Below, in pieces: positions 33,840 through 44,601 of a stretch of 64,000 nucleotides of DNA; position 1 is the first letter of the stretch; every line of letters starts with the position of its first letter. A program made the translations under genes and the position numbers. Source of the stretch: Earliella scabrosa (taxonomy: Eukaryota > Basidiomycota > Agaricomycetes > Polyporales > Polyporaceae); assembly GCA_022605405.1 (NCBI GenBank), contig JABYQQ010000007.1:1240001-1304000 (forward strand), read 5' to 3'. The notes below the pieces were generated by a model, which had not been told where the DNA came from, made no database searches, and saw nothing but the letters and a program-made list of their open reading frames with translations.

Positions 33840-36170
33840 CACCCTAGTCATCATGGTACAGACGATCAAGTTGGCGTAGAGGGCTGCTACAAGATGGGAC
33901 ACAGTTAGCTGGAACAATAATTGCCAGACGATCGAGGCACTCACGGCTGCGGGTCGGATCTCAAACTGTCATGTACTCTGTTGTCTTGCGCGCCGCAGTC
34001 TGTCCGTCGTCGGCGAAGTTGATGTATCCAGTAGTACGGCCGAGGCAAACCTTCCATCTGTCATTTAGACGCGACGGCCGGAATCCGGGCGGGGCGTGAA
34101 TTAACAGCAACTGTTACACTACCGGGGCGCTCACCTTGGTACATCGGAACTGCGGCGAGCGTTGCAAGCCCAACAGGAGCCATCGTGCAGGGCCGCAGAG
34201 GACGAGGACGAGGCATATGGGCTGCGAGCGTCGCAATGATTGGTGGCCGAAGCGTTCTCTCACCCATGGGAATAACTTCGAATGCATCATTTTGGACTGT
34301 CGGATCCGCGCCCTCAGACGCTGTAGCCGGTACAGCACGCAGGGAATGCGGGAGAAGAGTGGCTCGACTGGCACTCGGCGGGAATAGACTGAAGCCGGTG
34401 TGAGTGAAGGCGCGACCACGACCGTCGGGCGGGCGGTCGCGGTTTCCAGCGAGCAGCATATGGATGCACCATCAATGGACGCACCAGTGTGAAGTCAGGA
34501 ACGAGAACCGCGATCTGAAAGTGTGCCTGAGAGTGTCTGAAAAGACCTATGGGGGTCATCAGACAGACTGGGAAGCAGGTATGAGGTTCACGGACGTACA
34601 TTCGTCAGTCATGCCGATGCGGATGATGCTAACTCCGTTGGCGGTTGGTTTACCGTACGGACGGCATGGTCATGAACATGAGATGCCTCTCCATTCCGTA
34701 AATGCTCCCCTGAAACTCGCACGTTAGATGTTGGAAGAGCATCCATGGATGTGGATCAACACATAGACGAAGTACCTGCAATACAATACACTCACAGCCT
34801 GGACACCCTGTGTGGACATACGCTCACACGCTTCTTGTCTAAATGCTTGCAATGAGGTGATTCTGGGTCGCTGGTCTGTCGAACTTGGGATCATGAGGCG
34901 TGCAGATGGGAGAAAAGCCGGATCGCATTTGGCAACTATTCAGAGTTGAAGACTCTACTCACACTTACAGGCCGACCTCGAACGCTAAATGCTAGTGCGG
35001 GAACGGAACCCTCTTATTCTTGGCGACCACATGATATTCCTGTCATTGCACAGGTATAGTCATAGATCGTTGCAGGTTGACAGACCGTTTGCATTGCCGG
35101 AACTGAATGACCTGTCCAGCAAACGTAACAACGGAAGATGTCTGAAGCTCCAAGAGGATGCGCGATGCATCGAAGAGAGCACGACACGGGGCCGCGTTCG
35201 TGACGACGTTGACTGGGATTGGCATGCTGGTGACTGGAAGCCTTGGCCAGCGACTGAGGGCGTGAGTCCTGACTTGTCGAGACCCACGCTGAACTGTTCA
35301 CGCCGGCAGATGTCGGACACTTCTGCCGCCTCGCATGCAGTCCGTCGTCGTCGCAAGAGGCACATTTGCGGGTGGACCCGTACCGATTGGTCGAAGGATC
35401 AATGACGGTCGCCGTGGCTCTCACCCTTGGGAAAGTCATATCGACACACCATGAAGACGGCCTATGTCGAGCATGCACGTAGGGTACAAGTCGCCATAGG
35501 GCCGCTGCACAATGTAGGGGGGCAATCCGGACGCTGGAGGCGATTGCATCGAAAAATTGTGGGCGTGAGGGTCGGAGGGAGTCGGAGGAGCGCTCGGCTG
35601 GCAGGAGAGCGCTTCCCTTTATGGCATGTTTGTTTGTTTGTTCGTAATACCTCATCCTGCCATTCTCCTCCCTCTCCTGCGCTCTATGTACCTGTAACGA
35701 CCGTTGCTCGGTCTAGTCTCACATTCTCTGTGGGCTCATGCAGCTATGGCCAGTCTCACGCACCGGTGGAAGACACACTGCCGTTTGCCGCAGCCTCCGG
35801 ACGACAACCCCGCGCTCTGGCACTGTGTCTGCCATGGAATTCGAAGACGAAGACGCATTCATGTGCCCGTGTTATTCAGTCTCATTTGGCGTCACCTACG
35901 AGGGAAGCGACTGGCGTGTCAGCGGAACTTGTATTATCAGGCCGCGGGACTTGCCACCGTCTGGGCAAACCGTGGTTGGTTGTAGCTTGAAACATGCCAA
36001 TCGGTGTGCCACAGGGCACTTTCCGGACACCAACCGATCGCGAGAATGAGTCTTTCACCACCGTTGCGTACTTACGCGAAGTGCTATCACGGAAGGGAGG
36101 CCAGAATTCCAGGACCTGAAGAAACAATCCAACGAGTCGCAATCTGCCGGTACCACTGCTCACCACCTAT
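33840..36170 (-). pseudogene. Exon-like remnants of an unidentified minus-strand gene, copy B
   Basis: Counterpart of 28330-30480. Minus-strand pieces include GRTTGYINFADDGQTAARKT (about 33965-34025), AALYANLIVCTMMTR followed by VVLPVYSRGATDR and a stop (about 33800-33880), and MAPVGLATLAAVPMYQ before a gtgagc donor (near 34140-34185). AHFQIAVLVPDFTL (about 34490-34535) is bordered by a good acceptor and a gtgcgt donor, and TANGVSIIRIGMTDE lies near 34600-34650. Parts match copy A in frame, but the region equivalent to A's 29490-29590 has lost its frame. It may still be expressed in part. No domain recognised. Confidence 0.3.
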
Positions 36171-36422
36171 CCCGGATTTTGCCACAAGCGGCGGGCTGTC
36201 ATAGGGACTCACGGCCACGATTCGTGAGAGGTAAGTTTCCGTTCATTCTTTTCGTTACATCTCACGCTCACCTCAGGGCGCATGTAGCCAGGTCCGATTG
36301 AATGTGAGCCAACACTGTGGAGGGCCCAAACAGGGTCGTATTCCGTCGAACGCCGCTGCCAGAGCATACGGGTGGTGTGTACTCAGACACGTCAACAGTG
36401 GACGCTGGATTTAATGCAAGGG

Positions 36423-36428
36423 TATAAA
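36423..36428 (+). promoter_or_regulatory. TATA box of laccase 2
   Basis: tataaa in the shared block caagggtataaagga, 57 bp before the laccase 2 ATG. The leader is about 30 bp shorter than in laccase 1, because the segment between the gggcccact block and the start codon is reduced. Confidence 0.7.
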
Positions 36429-36484
36429 GGATACGAGTCCGGGCCCACTTGACTTGCAGAGCATTGCCCTCCGTCACCTTCGCC

Positions 36485-38623
36485 ATGGCACGGTTTCAGT
36501 CACTGCTCACCTACATCACGCTTTCCTTCGCTGCGGTAGCATACGCTGCGATTGGCCCCGTTGCAGACCTTGTTGTCTCGAACGCCGCCATCAGCCCGGA
36601 TGGCTTCGTTCGTGATGCTATCGTGGTCAATGGCGTGTTCCCCAGCCCCCTCATTACCGGCCAGAAGGTAAGTAGCCAGCCATAGCCCGAATCCGAGATA
36701 CTCAACATTGCTGCACACAGGGAGACCGATTCCAACTCAATGTCATTGATCAGATGACGAACCACACCATGTTGAAGACGACGAGTATTGTGCGAGATCT
36801 TTCTTTGACTACAGGAAGTGGCGTCTTATATATCCGTTCAGCACTGGCACGGTTTCTTCCAAAGTGGCACCAACTGGGCCGACGGACCTGCTTTCGTGAA
36901 CCAATGCCCCATTGCCAGCGGGCACTCATTCTTGTACGATTTCCAGGTCCCTGACCAAGCCGGTACGTGCCGAACATAGTGTCCGCACTGCGCAGTCCCT
37001 CATGTTCGCTCCTATATAGGCACCTTCTGGTACCACAGTCACTTGTCCACACAATACTGTGATGGTCTCAGGGGTCCCTTCGTTGTCTTCGACCCTCAAG
37101 ATCCCAATGCCGACCTCTACGACGTCGATGACGGTATATTCTTTCAGATATTGCTTTGACGACCAGCGTACTGACATACTGCCCTTCCAGAATCCACCGT
37201 GATCACCTTGGCAGACTGGTTCCATATCGCTGCTAGGGCTGGCCCTCGTTTCCCGTAAGCATGTTGCCCCGAACTGTCTATCTCGTATCTCATCGGGATT
37301 ATGTCCATAGCCCCGGTCCAGACTCGACCGTCATCAATGGTAAGGGTCGAAGCATCGCCAGTCCCAATGCAGAGCTAGCTGTTATCAACGTTGAGCAAGG
37401 CAAACGGTAAGCATTTCAAACTATACCCTGAAGTCGACTGTATCTGAACGAACCTGTGGCTAGATACCGTTTCCGCTTGGTGTCGCTGGCCTGCGACCCG
37501 AACCACGTCTTCAGCATCGACAATCACACTATGACCATCATTGAGACTGACGCTATCAACACACAACCCCTCACCGTCGACAGCATTCAGCTCTTCGCCG
37601 CACAACGATACTCCTTCGTGGCATGTTCCAAATCCTCGTATTGTCGAAATCCACCCCTAACTGACATTCTCTGCTCAGCTCACCGCTAACCAGCCAGTCA
37701 ACAACTACTGGATTCGAGCGAACCCGAACATTGGTACTACAGGCTTCGCCGGTGGCCTCAACTCCGCCATCTTGCGCTACGCAGGTGCGCCGCCCGTGGA
37801 GCCTACGACCCCTCTGGTCCCCAGCAAGAACCCTTTGCTCGAGAGTAACCTGCATCCTCTCGAACCAATGCCAGTGGTACGTATCTTCGCAACGCCCTGC
37901 GCGACAGCACCTTTAATAAAGACCCCAAACAGCCTGGTGGTCCTGGTCTCGGCAATGTCGATCTGGCTTTGAACATGGTGTTTGGCTTCGTGAGTACAGG
38001 ACAGCATTCATTAGTTCCACGCGACCAACGCTCACCATGACTGCATTACTTCTAGAATGCCGGGAGATTCTCGCTCAACGGCGTCTCATTCGATCCCCCT
38101 ACTGTCCCGGTCCTCCTGCAGATCCTCAGCGGAGCCAGCAAGGCTCAGGACCTGCTCCCGGCAGGCGGAGTCATCCCGCTCCCGGGCAATGCGAGCATTG
38201 AAATCTCCTTGCCCGCGTCAGCCTCCGCTCCTGGTGCTCCCCATCCGTTCCATCTTCACGGCGTGAGTTCTTGCTTGCCTCTATTCCATCACTCCTTCCT
38301 GATTCTGACGCTTTCCCTGACAACAGCACGCCTTCGCTGTCGTACGCAGCGCAGGCAGCACCGAGTACAACTTCGAAAACCCCATCTTCCGCGACGTCGC
38401 AACCACTGGCACACCCCAGGCTGGCGACAACGTCACTATCCGATTCCGGACCGACAACCCGGGTCCTTGGTTCCTCCACTGCCACATCGACCCCCATCTC
38501 GACGCAGGCTTCGCTGTCGTCTTCGCCGAGGACATCCCCGACACTAAGTTGGCGAACCCGGTCCCCCAGGCGTGGTCGGACTTGTGCCCGATCTACGACG
38601 CGCTCGCGGACGAAGACAAGTAA
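36485..38623 (+). CDS. Laccase 2 (tandem paralogue with altered L4 segment)
   Basis: Secreted multicopper oxidase with a signal peptide starting [20 protein letters not shown] and the same intron plan as laccase 1. L1 ([20 protein letters not shown]), L2 ([15 protein letters not shown]) and L3 (HPFHLHG|HAFAVV) are unchanged. L4 reads [19 protein letters not shown]. All copper ligands and the axial Phe are kept, but the Phe between the His ligands is Pro and the Glu of the usual LEA triplet is Asp. Other differences fall in the substrate-facing half ([20 protein letters not shown] against [19 protein letters not shown]) and in a Pro/Ser-rich surface loop ([20 protein letters not shown]). The frame is open throughout, so an active enzyme is likely. 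The stop lies 251 bp from the convergent GH3 stop. Confidence 0.96.
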
Positions 38624-38874
38624 ACGGATGAGCAGTAGCTGAACATTGTCCGCGCTGGTCGTGCTCGAGATGGTGATGATTATAGGACCACCCCCACAAT
38701 ACTATCCGGCGACTTCGGCTTTAGGATTTGGCGGACTGCGAGAGTTGTATGATCCGTCTGAAATTATTGGCCTGAAACACGTACGACCTTGTGCTTTCAT
38801 CGTTTGTACAAGCTCGGATAGGACTCGACATTTCAGAAATTACACGAGTTGCAATCCACCCTCGAAAGACTCGG

Positions 38875-41431
38875 CTACTTTTGCGAAGTGGTGTCTGCCG
38901 GCCAGTCAGCGATCTTCGCAGCCTTCCCGGTGAGCGTGAACGTGTGCTTCAGCCCGCCCGTCGTGTCCAGCGCGATCGTGTACGTGCCCGGGAACACCCA
39001 CTTCGCCCCGCTCTCGTCCGCGCGCGCGATCGCGCCCAACGTCACCGGCAGCTCCGCGACCGCGCTCTTCCTCGGCGCGAGCCCGTGCACGCGCGTGTAG
39101 GACACAAGCTGCTTGTTCGGGTGCGGCGCGGGCCCAAACTGGCCGCTCACGAAGAGCATCGCGACGTAGTCGGACGTCGCGCGGCCCGAGTTCGTCACGC
39201 GCACCGAGAACGTGTCGAGCGGGGCGAGGTCGAGGAAGGGCGCGCTCTGCCGTCCGCGCGCGACAAGCTGAGCGATGCTGTATGTCCGCGGCAGGGCGCG
39301 CCGTTGCCCCGCCCACGCGAACGAGAAGGTCGTGTAGTGCAGCCCAAAGCCGAACTCGAACACGGGCTTGCCGGTGTACCACTTGTACGTGCGCCCGGGG
39401 TTCGACGCGCTCGGACGGAGCGTCATGTCCGTCATGGGGACCTGATCCGCGTACGCTGCGGGGTATTGCGTTATGGGCAGGCGTCCCGCGGGGGCCGCTT
39501 TTCCTGTGAGGATGTCGAAGAGGGCTGTTCCCCCGCTCTGGCCGGGATATCCGCCCCAGATGATCGCGTTTACCTGCGCAGGGTGTCAGGAACCGTCAAT
39601 CTGAAACCTTGCGCGAAGACCGTAACGTACCGCGCGGCTGTTCTTCAGCGCCGTGTCGTCGAGCTGGCCGCCGCCGAACTGCGCGATAATGAGTGGCTTT
39701 CCAACACGCTCGAGCTGCGCGACGAGGTCGAGTTGGTTCCCAGGCCAGGTCACATTCAGTCGGTCGACCTCCTCGCGCTCCACGGTCTCGTCCAGTCCTC
39801 CTGCGAAGATGACCGCGTCTGCGCGCTTTGCTGCGGCCACAGCAGCAGCGAAGCCACTCGTGTCGTTGCGTGTGGTGACGTTCGTGCCGAACACGTACTC
39901 GACGTCGAATCCGGCCTGTTGCGCACCCAGAAGGGGACTGACGATGAATGGCGCCACACCGAAGTAGTTGCCTTGGAGCAGGCGCGTCGCATTCGCCCAG
40001 GGGCCGATGAGCGCCAGCTTGCGGATACGCCGGGAGAGCGGTAGGATACCGTCGTTCTTGAGAAGTACCATGCCCTCCACAGCTGCGGTGTGTGCAAGAC
40101 GCTGCGCCTCGGGTGTGTTGACATCGGACCAACCCAGCTGGCGGTACGGCTGAGACTCCGGCGGGTCAAAGTATCCGAGCCTGCACGGGTAAATCGCATT
40201 AGTCTCGATGCAGTGGACCTGTACACATAGCAACGAACCTGACAAGAGATGCATACTGACGGGCAGCAGCTTTCTTTAGATCGGCGGCAGTGATGAGGCC
40301 CTGCGCAAGAGCCTCCGGCAGGTGTGTTGACGAGAACGTCCCGCAATCGATGTCCGTCCCGGCAAGGAGGGCTTCCGCCGCAGCCTGCGCCGGGTTGTTG
40401 GTGAAGTTGTGTGGTGAGAAGATGTTCCCGACAGCATCGCAGTCGCTCGTCACCCATCTGTCGTCTGTGAAGCCCCATGTGTCCCTCAGGATGGTCTGTA
40501 GGAGGAACTTGTTCGCGCAGGCCGGGATGCCGTTCACTGCGTTGTACGAGCACATGACGCTGGCAACCTTCGCGTCGCGGACACAGGTCTGGAAGGGAGG
40601 CAGGTAGTACTCGGAGAGATCTTGCTGAGTGACTTTGGCGTCAAACCCGTAGCGGACGATGCCTTCCCAGTTGTCCATATCATACGCCGCGAAGTGCTTG
40701 CAGTCCGCGACTACCTTGAAATACGGCTTGGGATCCAGACCGCCCTGAAGACCGACGATGAGGTTGTAGACGTATTGTTGGAGATGTAGCGGGTCCTCTC
40801 CCGGAGTCTCTTGCCCGCGACCCCATCGAGGATCCTTGAATGCTGGGGAGCAAGATTAGCTAGCTTGAGTTTCCCAGTTGACGGGTCGCACTCACGGTTT
40901 ATGTTGGGCGTCCAATAGTCGAGGCCTGCGCGACCCGCGTTATTGAATGCACGACCTTCGGTGCTCACAATGGAAGCGATGGCTTGGATGAGAGGGTCGT
41001 CGAAAGCGGCGCCCATAAGAATAGGCTGTGGGAAGGAGGTGGCATGGCTGAATTCCCCCGAGGGCGCGAAAGTAACTCCGGGGCTTTGCGCAACGCCATG
41101 CTGTAGGATGTATAAGTGAGTGTGTTGCCTTGCGATAGCACAGAAAACTTACGAGGCCTTCCGACCACCAGTTGTACGCTGGCAGTCCGAGTCGAGCGAC
41201 GCCGGGGGACGAGTTGACGGTATTGTTCGTCAGTTCCTCGTCCGTCCAGAGGTCGATGAGAGCGGTGGCCCGAGTAATAGCGTCCTTCGTGACGTCGCAA
41301 ACTGTGTTATTTTTAAGGGGGCCATTGACACAGTCCGGGAAACCGTACGGTGGGGCCGCGGCCTGAACGGAAGAGGCCCCAACAGCGAGTGCGGCAAGGA
41401 ACGCAGAGAGTCGACGAATGCCGTTCGCCAT
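38875..41431 (-). CDS. Secreted GH3 beta-xylosidase
   Basis: Retaining glycosidase of family GH3, beta-xylosidase type, releasing xylose from xylo-oligomers. The start at 41431 (MANGIRRLSAFLAALAVGAS) gives a clean signal peptide cleaved near VQA; an ATG 15 codons upstream (41476) is possible. Family blocks: YGFPDCVNGPLKNNTVCD, RLGLPAYNWWSEGL, GVTFAPSGEFSHATSFPQP, NNAGRAGLDYWTPNIN, DCKHFAAYDMDNWEG, CSYNAVNGIPACAN, and the nucleophile segment WVTSDCDAVGNIF with the Asp of SDCDA. The second domain has VEGMVLLKNDGILPL and NVTWPGNQLDLV. The C-terminal fibronectin III-like domain begins after FEFGFGLHYTTFSFAW. About six introns. The tail-to-tail position with laccase 2 groups two secreted wood-decay enzymes. 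Confidence 0.93.
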
Positions 41432-41838
41432 CCAGAGAGGCAGTAAGCTCAAGAGCCAGTCAAAAACGAAAGTCATCTCGTTCTCTTAAATCCTGCAAGC
41501 TAGGTCGGAGGCAATCCGTCGGAGAAGGCGAGAGTCAGAGGCATTGCGGTGGTGAGCGGAGCGAGCACCGAGCGAGGCCGTCAAGACAAACAGTTTGAAG
41601 GTCAGATGAGACGGTCAGAAGATGATGCTGTGGATGGGAAGGAGGCTGTTGACGTCTGCGCGGGACGAGCGGGAGAACTCTCCGTTTGGGCCGATGACGG
41701 CAGCCGTCAAGCCACAACGCTGCCAAGCGTGACACCATGTCACATGGAGTCACCGATCATCCCAACTTGGCAACTGATGGCAAAGGATCAACATCACTGT
41801 TGTGGCGGTAAACCACTGGATCCGCACGGCTCTCCCTC
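41432..41838. other. Divergent promoter of the xylosidase and the BSP-type peptidase
   Basis: About 400 bp between opposed starts. No coding sequence. No recognisable XlnR site (GGCTAA) is evident in either orientation in my reading. Confidence 0.35.
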
Positions 41839-42761
41839 ATGCCACCACCTCCTCCTCACGACCCTCAGCCAGAATGGCCGATACCCAAGTTCAACTTCCG
41901 GATTGAGGACATCGCACATCCCGGTGCAAAGCTCTTCCTGGACCATATTCGTCCAGACGAGGCCTTACGGAACGCTGTCGTCACCGTCTGTCAATGGCTC
42001 TACACGCCCGCTTCCGTCCCGACAAAGTAAGCTGCACTCTGCATTCAATGAATGTGTAGAACGCCTTCTTACCACCGCACCTCTCTCACTCTCTCCGATG
42101 CCGTCATATCGCGAACTGAACCAATCTCCGCGCGGTCACGCTGGTGTTCCTATGATCCCGTTCGAACGCTTCCCGGCGGCTGCCCGCGCCGCCCCCTCCC
42201 AGCGTTGAATGCATCACGCTCGTCCTCCGGCCCATGCCCGGCGTCGCGCACACCTTCGGCTCTCCGACGCACAAAGAGATCCACTTCTCGCTCGATCACA
42301 TCCGCAACAGCCAGTCACGCGCAAAGGACGAGATCCTCGGAGTCCTCGTGCACGAGATGGTCCACTGCTACCAGTACAACGGCAAGGGAAAGGCTCCCGG
42401 CGGCCTAATCGAGGGCGTCGCAGGTCTGTCTATTCCTGCGCGTGCATGACTCATGGACGCCGTATCTGATGATGTGCGCCGGACAGATTGGGTCCGCTTG
42501 AATGCCGGACACGCTCCCCCTCACTGGAAGAGGGAGGCCGGCGATGGAGACTGGGATGCCGGGTATCAGACGACCGCGTACTTCCTCGAGTGGATCGAGG
42601 GCCGGTACGGCGATGGCTCCATCCGCGAGCTGAACGAAGCGCTCAAGGACAAGGAGTACCACGAGCACGTCTTCAAGGATGTGACCGGCCGCAAGGTCTC
42701 CAAGCTGTGGAAGCTGTACAAGGGCCATTTGGAGGACCCGCACGGAACTAGAGAAGTGTGA
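41839..42761 (+). CDS. Basic secretory protein (BSP)-type zinc peptidase, no signal peptide
   Basis: Member of the plant basic secretory protein family (Pfam PF04450), putative zinc metallopeptidases. The N-terminus MPPPPPHDPQPEWPIPKFNF has no signal peptide. It continues IEDIAHPGAKLFLDHIRP and VVTVCQWLYTP. A middle exon has CITLVLRPMPGVAHTFGSP and HKEIHFSLDHIRN. The active-site helix VLVHEMVHCYQYNGKGKAPG carries HEMVH plus Gln, the HExxHxxQ form of this family, followed by GLIEGVA. The last exon (DWVRLNAGHAPPHWKRE, YQTTAYFLEWIEGRYGDGS) covers the conserved C-terminal helices. Two introns (near 42029-42200 and 42424-42484). The first is longer than usual, and its exact acceptor is uncertain. 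Physiological substrate unknown. Confidence 0.85.
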
Positions 42762-43159
42762 CATTGTATGCTTGATACCCTGGCGCTGCCACTAAACACG
42801 CTCGTTTGGATATTAGACCCTGAGTCGCCTGCGACGCATGTCGCTGAGCATTTGCATGTGACATGTGTTCGACCGCCGCAAGCTGCACCTGGGACAACGT
42901 CGCCCACCGCGAATGACGACGCTGTCCTACAGTAATGTCTTCTGAGATCATGATTCTGAATGTTGAGTCTGCACCACCTGTAGCCCTAGCCTTAGACGTA
43001 GCCATATTGTACAGCGAGACTATTGAGACGATTAAACTATTCTTCATGCACACACTGCTGAGGGCGTCGTTCTCGGCGCATTGCTAAAGAGTCTCAAATT
43101 GGATTCGTTCAAGACCTCGAGGAGGAACGGTGCAGTCCTTCAGCAAAAGGTACTCTACG
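42762..43159. other. Convergent 3' spacer
   Basis: About 400 bp between the stops of the peptidase and SDR1. No gene or repeat recognised. Confidence 0.35.
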
Positions 43160-44182
43160 TTACGTGGCCTTTGGGGTGACCTTACTCTGCATCTTCCACA
43201 AGTACGATAAAACCCATCCCCGGGGAAGCCACTGGAAGAACCGGTACCACGACGACATCCTGCCAAGCGTCATGTATCTAGGGGGACGACGTTGTAACAC
43301 TGCACTGGTGACCTTCTGTGCAAACACCGCCGTGGGCATAGGACTGTCGATTTGGCTCCGGTTCATCCTCTTGATGATCGCTTCCGCGTAGTCAGAGTAC
43401 AGACTGTCGGCGGGCAGAGCGAGTGAGGATGCTTGGTTAGTGGCGATGTTCGACTTTACCCCACCGGGTGAGACGAGGACGACGTCGATATTGAATGGTT
43501 TGCACTCCATGTAGAGGGTGTCAGTGATGGAGTGCACCGCAGCTTTGCTTGAGCTGTATGGACCACCCCATGCAAGAGGACTGGGAGAAAAGAGCGACAG
43601 TCAGTGTCTATGACACACTGGGACAGACACGGACCTACAAGTCGGCGCCTATGGAGCCTATATTGACAATCGTGCCGCGCCTGCGCGACGCCATGTGCGG
43701 GATCACGGCCTTGGCCATGCGAACGACCGAGAAGACGTTCGTGTCGTATATGCGCATGATCTCCTGGATGTCCACGTCGATGAGAGCACCTATGCAATAG
43801 CAGGTCTCAATCCAAAACGCATGTTCAAGGCAATTGAGCGATACTCACCCGAGTTGCTAATGCCCGCATTATTGACGAGTACGTCTATGTGGCCTTCCGC
43901 CGCGACGATGGACTGAACGACCTCCTTGACGTTCTGGTCCTTAGTGACGTCTAGAGCGAGCATTCGCACATTGTCATGCTCGAGGCCTTCCATTGCATCG
44001 ATCCTACGGGCCGTTGCGTAGACGATGCAGCCCTTTGTCGCAAAGGCGTCGGCGCTGCCACGATTTTGAACGTGAGAAGCTAGTGGTCTAGGTAGGCAGG
44101 AAACGGCATGAACGTACAGCGCGAAGCCAATCCCACCCTTAGAGCATCCAGTCACGACGACGACAGGTTTTGCGTCGGACAT
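43160..44182 (-). CDS. Short-chain dehydrogenase 1, AYR1-like
   Basis: NAD(P)-dependent reductase of the classical SDR family, nearest to fungal Ayr1 (1-acyl-dihydroxyacetone-phosphate reductase of lipid droplets and ER). From 44182 it reads MSDAKPVVVVTGCSKGGIGF, with the fungal TGCSxGGIG cofactor loop. It continues GCIVYATARRIDAMEGL, ALDVTKDQNVKEVVQS, LVNNAGISNS, and the active-site YSSSKAAVHSITDTLYMEC (Tyr-x-x-x-Lys). KPFNIDVVLVSPGGVKSNI follows, and the C-terminal hydrophobic-aromatic part is RPPRYMTLGRMSSWYRFFQW then LPRGW. The end could associate with membrane. Four introns. It is the only one of five paralogues on the minus strand and lies left of FCP1. Substrate unknown. Confidence 0.88.
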
Positions 44183-44601
44183 GTAGGCAAGACGACGTGT
44201 GCTAGGTTGGTCGTTGGGAACCAAGTACGATAGGCCGGCATATTAACCGGGTTACAGCATCGTGTGATAGTAGACGAGAAGCACTGGAGCTGCTTGGTCA
44301 TCCACCCACATGTCGTCATGCTGAGAGAAAGTGTTTGTCGGCGAGGACTTGGAACGCGGCGACACTGAGGGTCGACATGCTGGAATTCCTGGTACAAGGC
44401 CCGTGATTCTCGGCAAACGAGAGAACGAGGAGATCGCTGGCGTTGAGTGCCGGAAAAGGAAGGGCCAAACAAGAAGCAACAGGCGGGCGCCTCCGGGACG
44501 GTTGCCGGATCGGGCGGGGGGACGGTTGGAACAAGACCATTGACCAAGGGGAGCAGCTTCCGGGTGCAGCCCTTCTCATTAATCCCGTCAGCCCGACGCC
44601 T
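44183..44601. other. Divergent promoter of SDR1 and FCP1
   Basis: About 420 bp. The FCP1 frame is open upstream to an ATG at 44443, but the sequence there (Arg/Gly-rich) does not look conserved. I therefore start FCP1 at 44602. Confidence 0.35.

Larger units (their letters stand above)
33440..38623 (+). repeat. Laccase duplication unit B (direct repeat with 27775-32962)
   Basis: Second copy of the laccase-bearing unit. Spacing to unit A drifts along its length (5509 bp at the left anchor, 5428 bp at the 42-base match, 5657 bp at the laccase start), so several insertions and deletions have occurred in the upstream part while the gene stayed in register. The 480 bp between the units (32960-33440) hold the laccase 1 3' flank and nothing I can name. 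Confidence 0.85.

Noticed and set aside
38791..40044. 417-codon plus-strand open frame
   Set aside because: It lies antisense to the GH3 xylosidase, is very Arg/Val/Glu-rich, and mirrors third-position GC of the real gene. A shadow frame.
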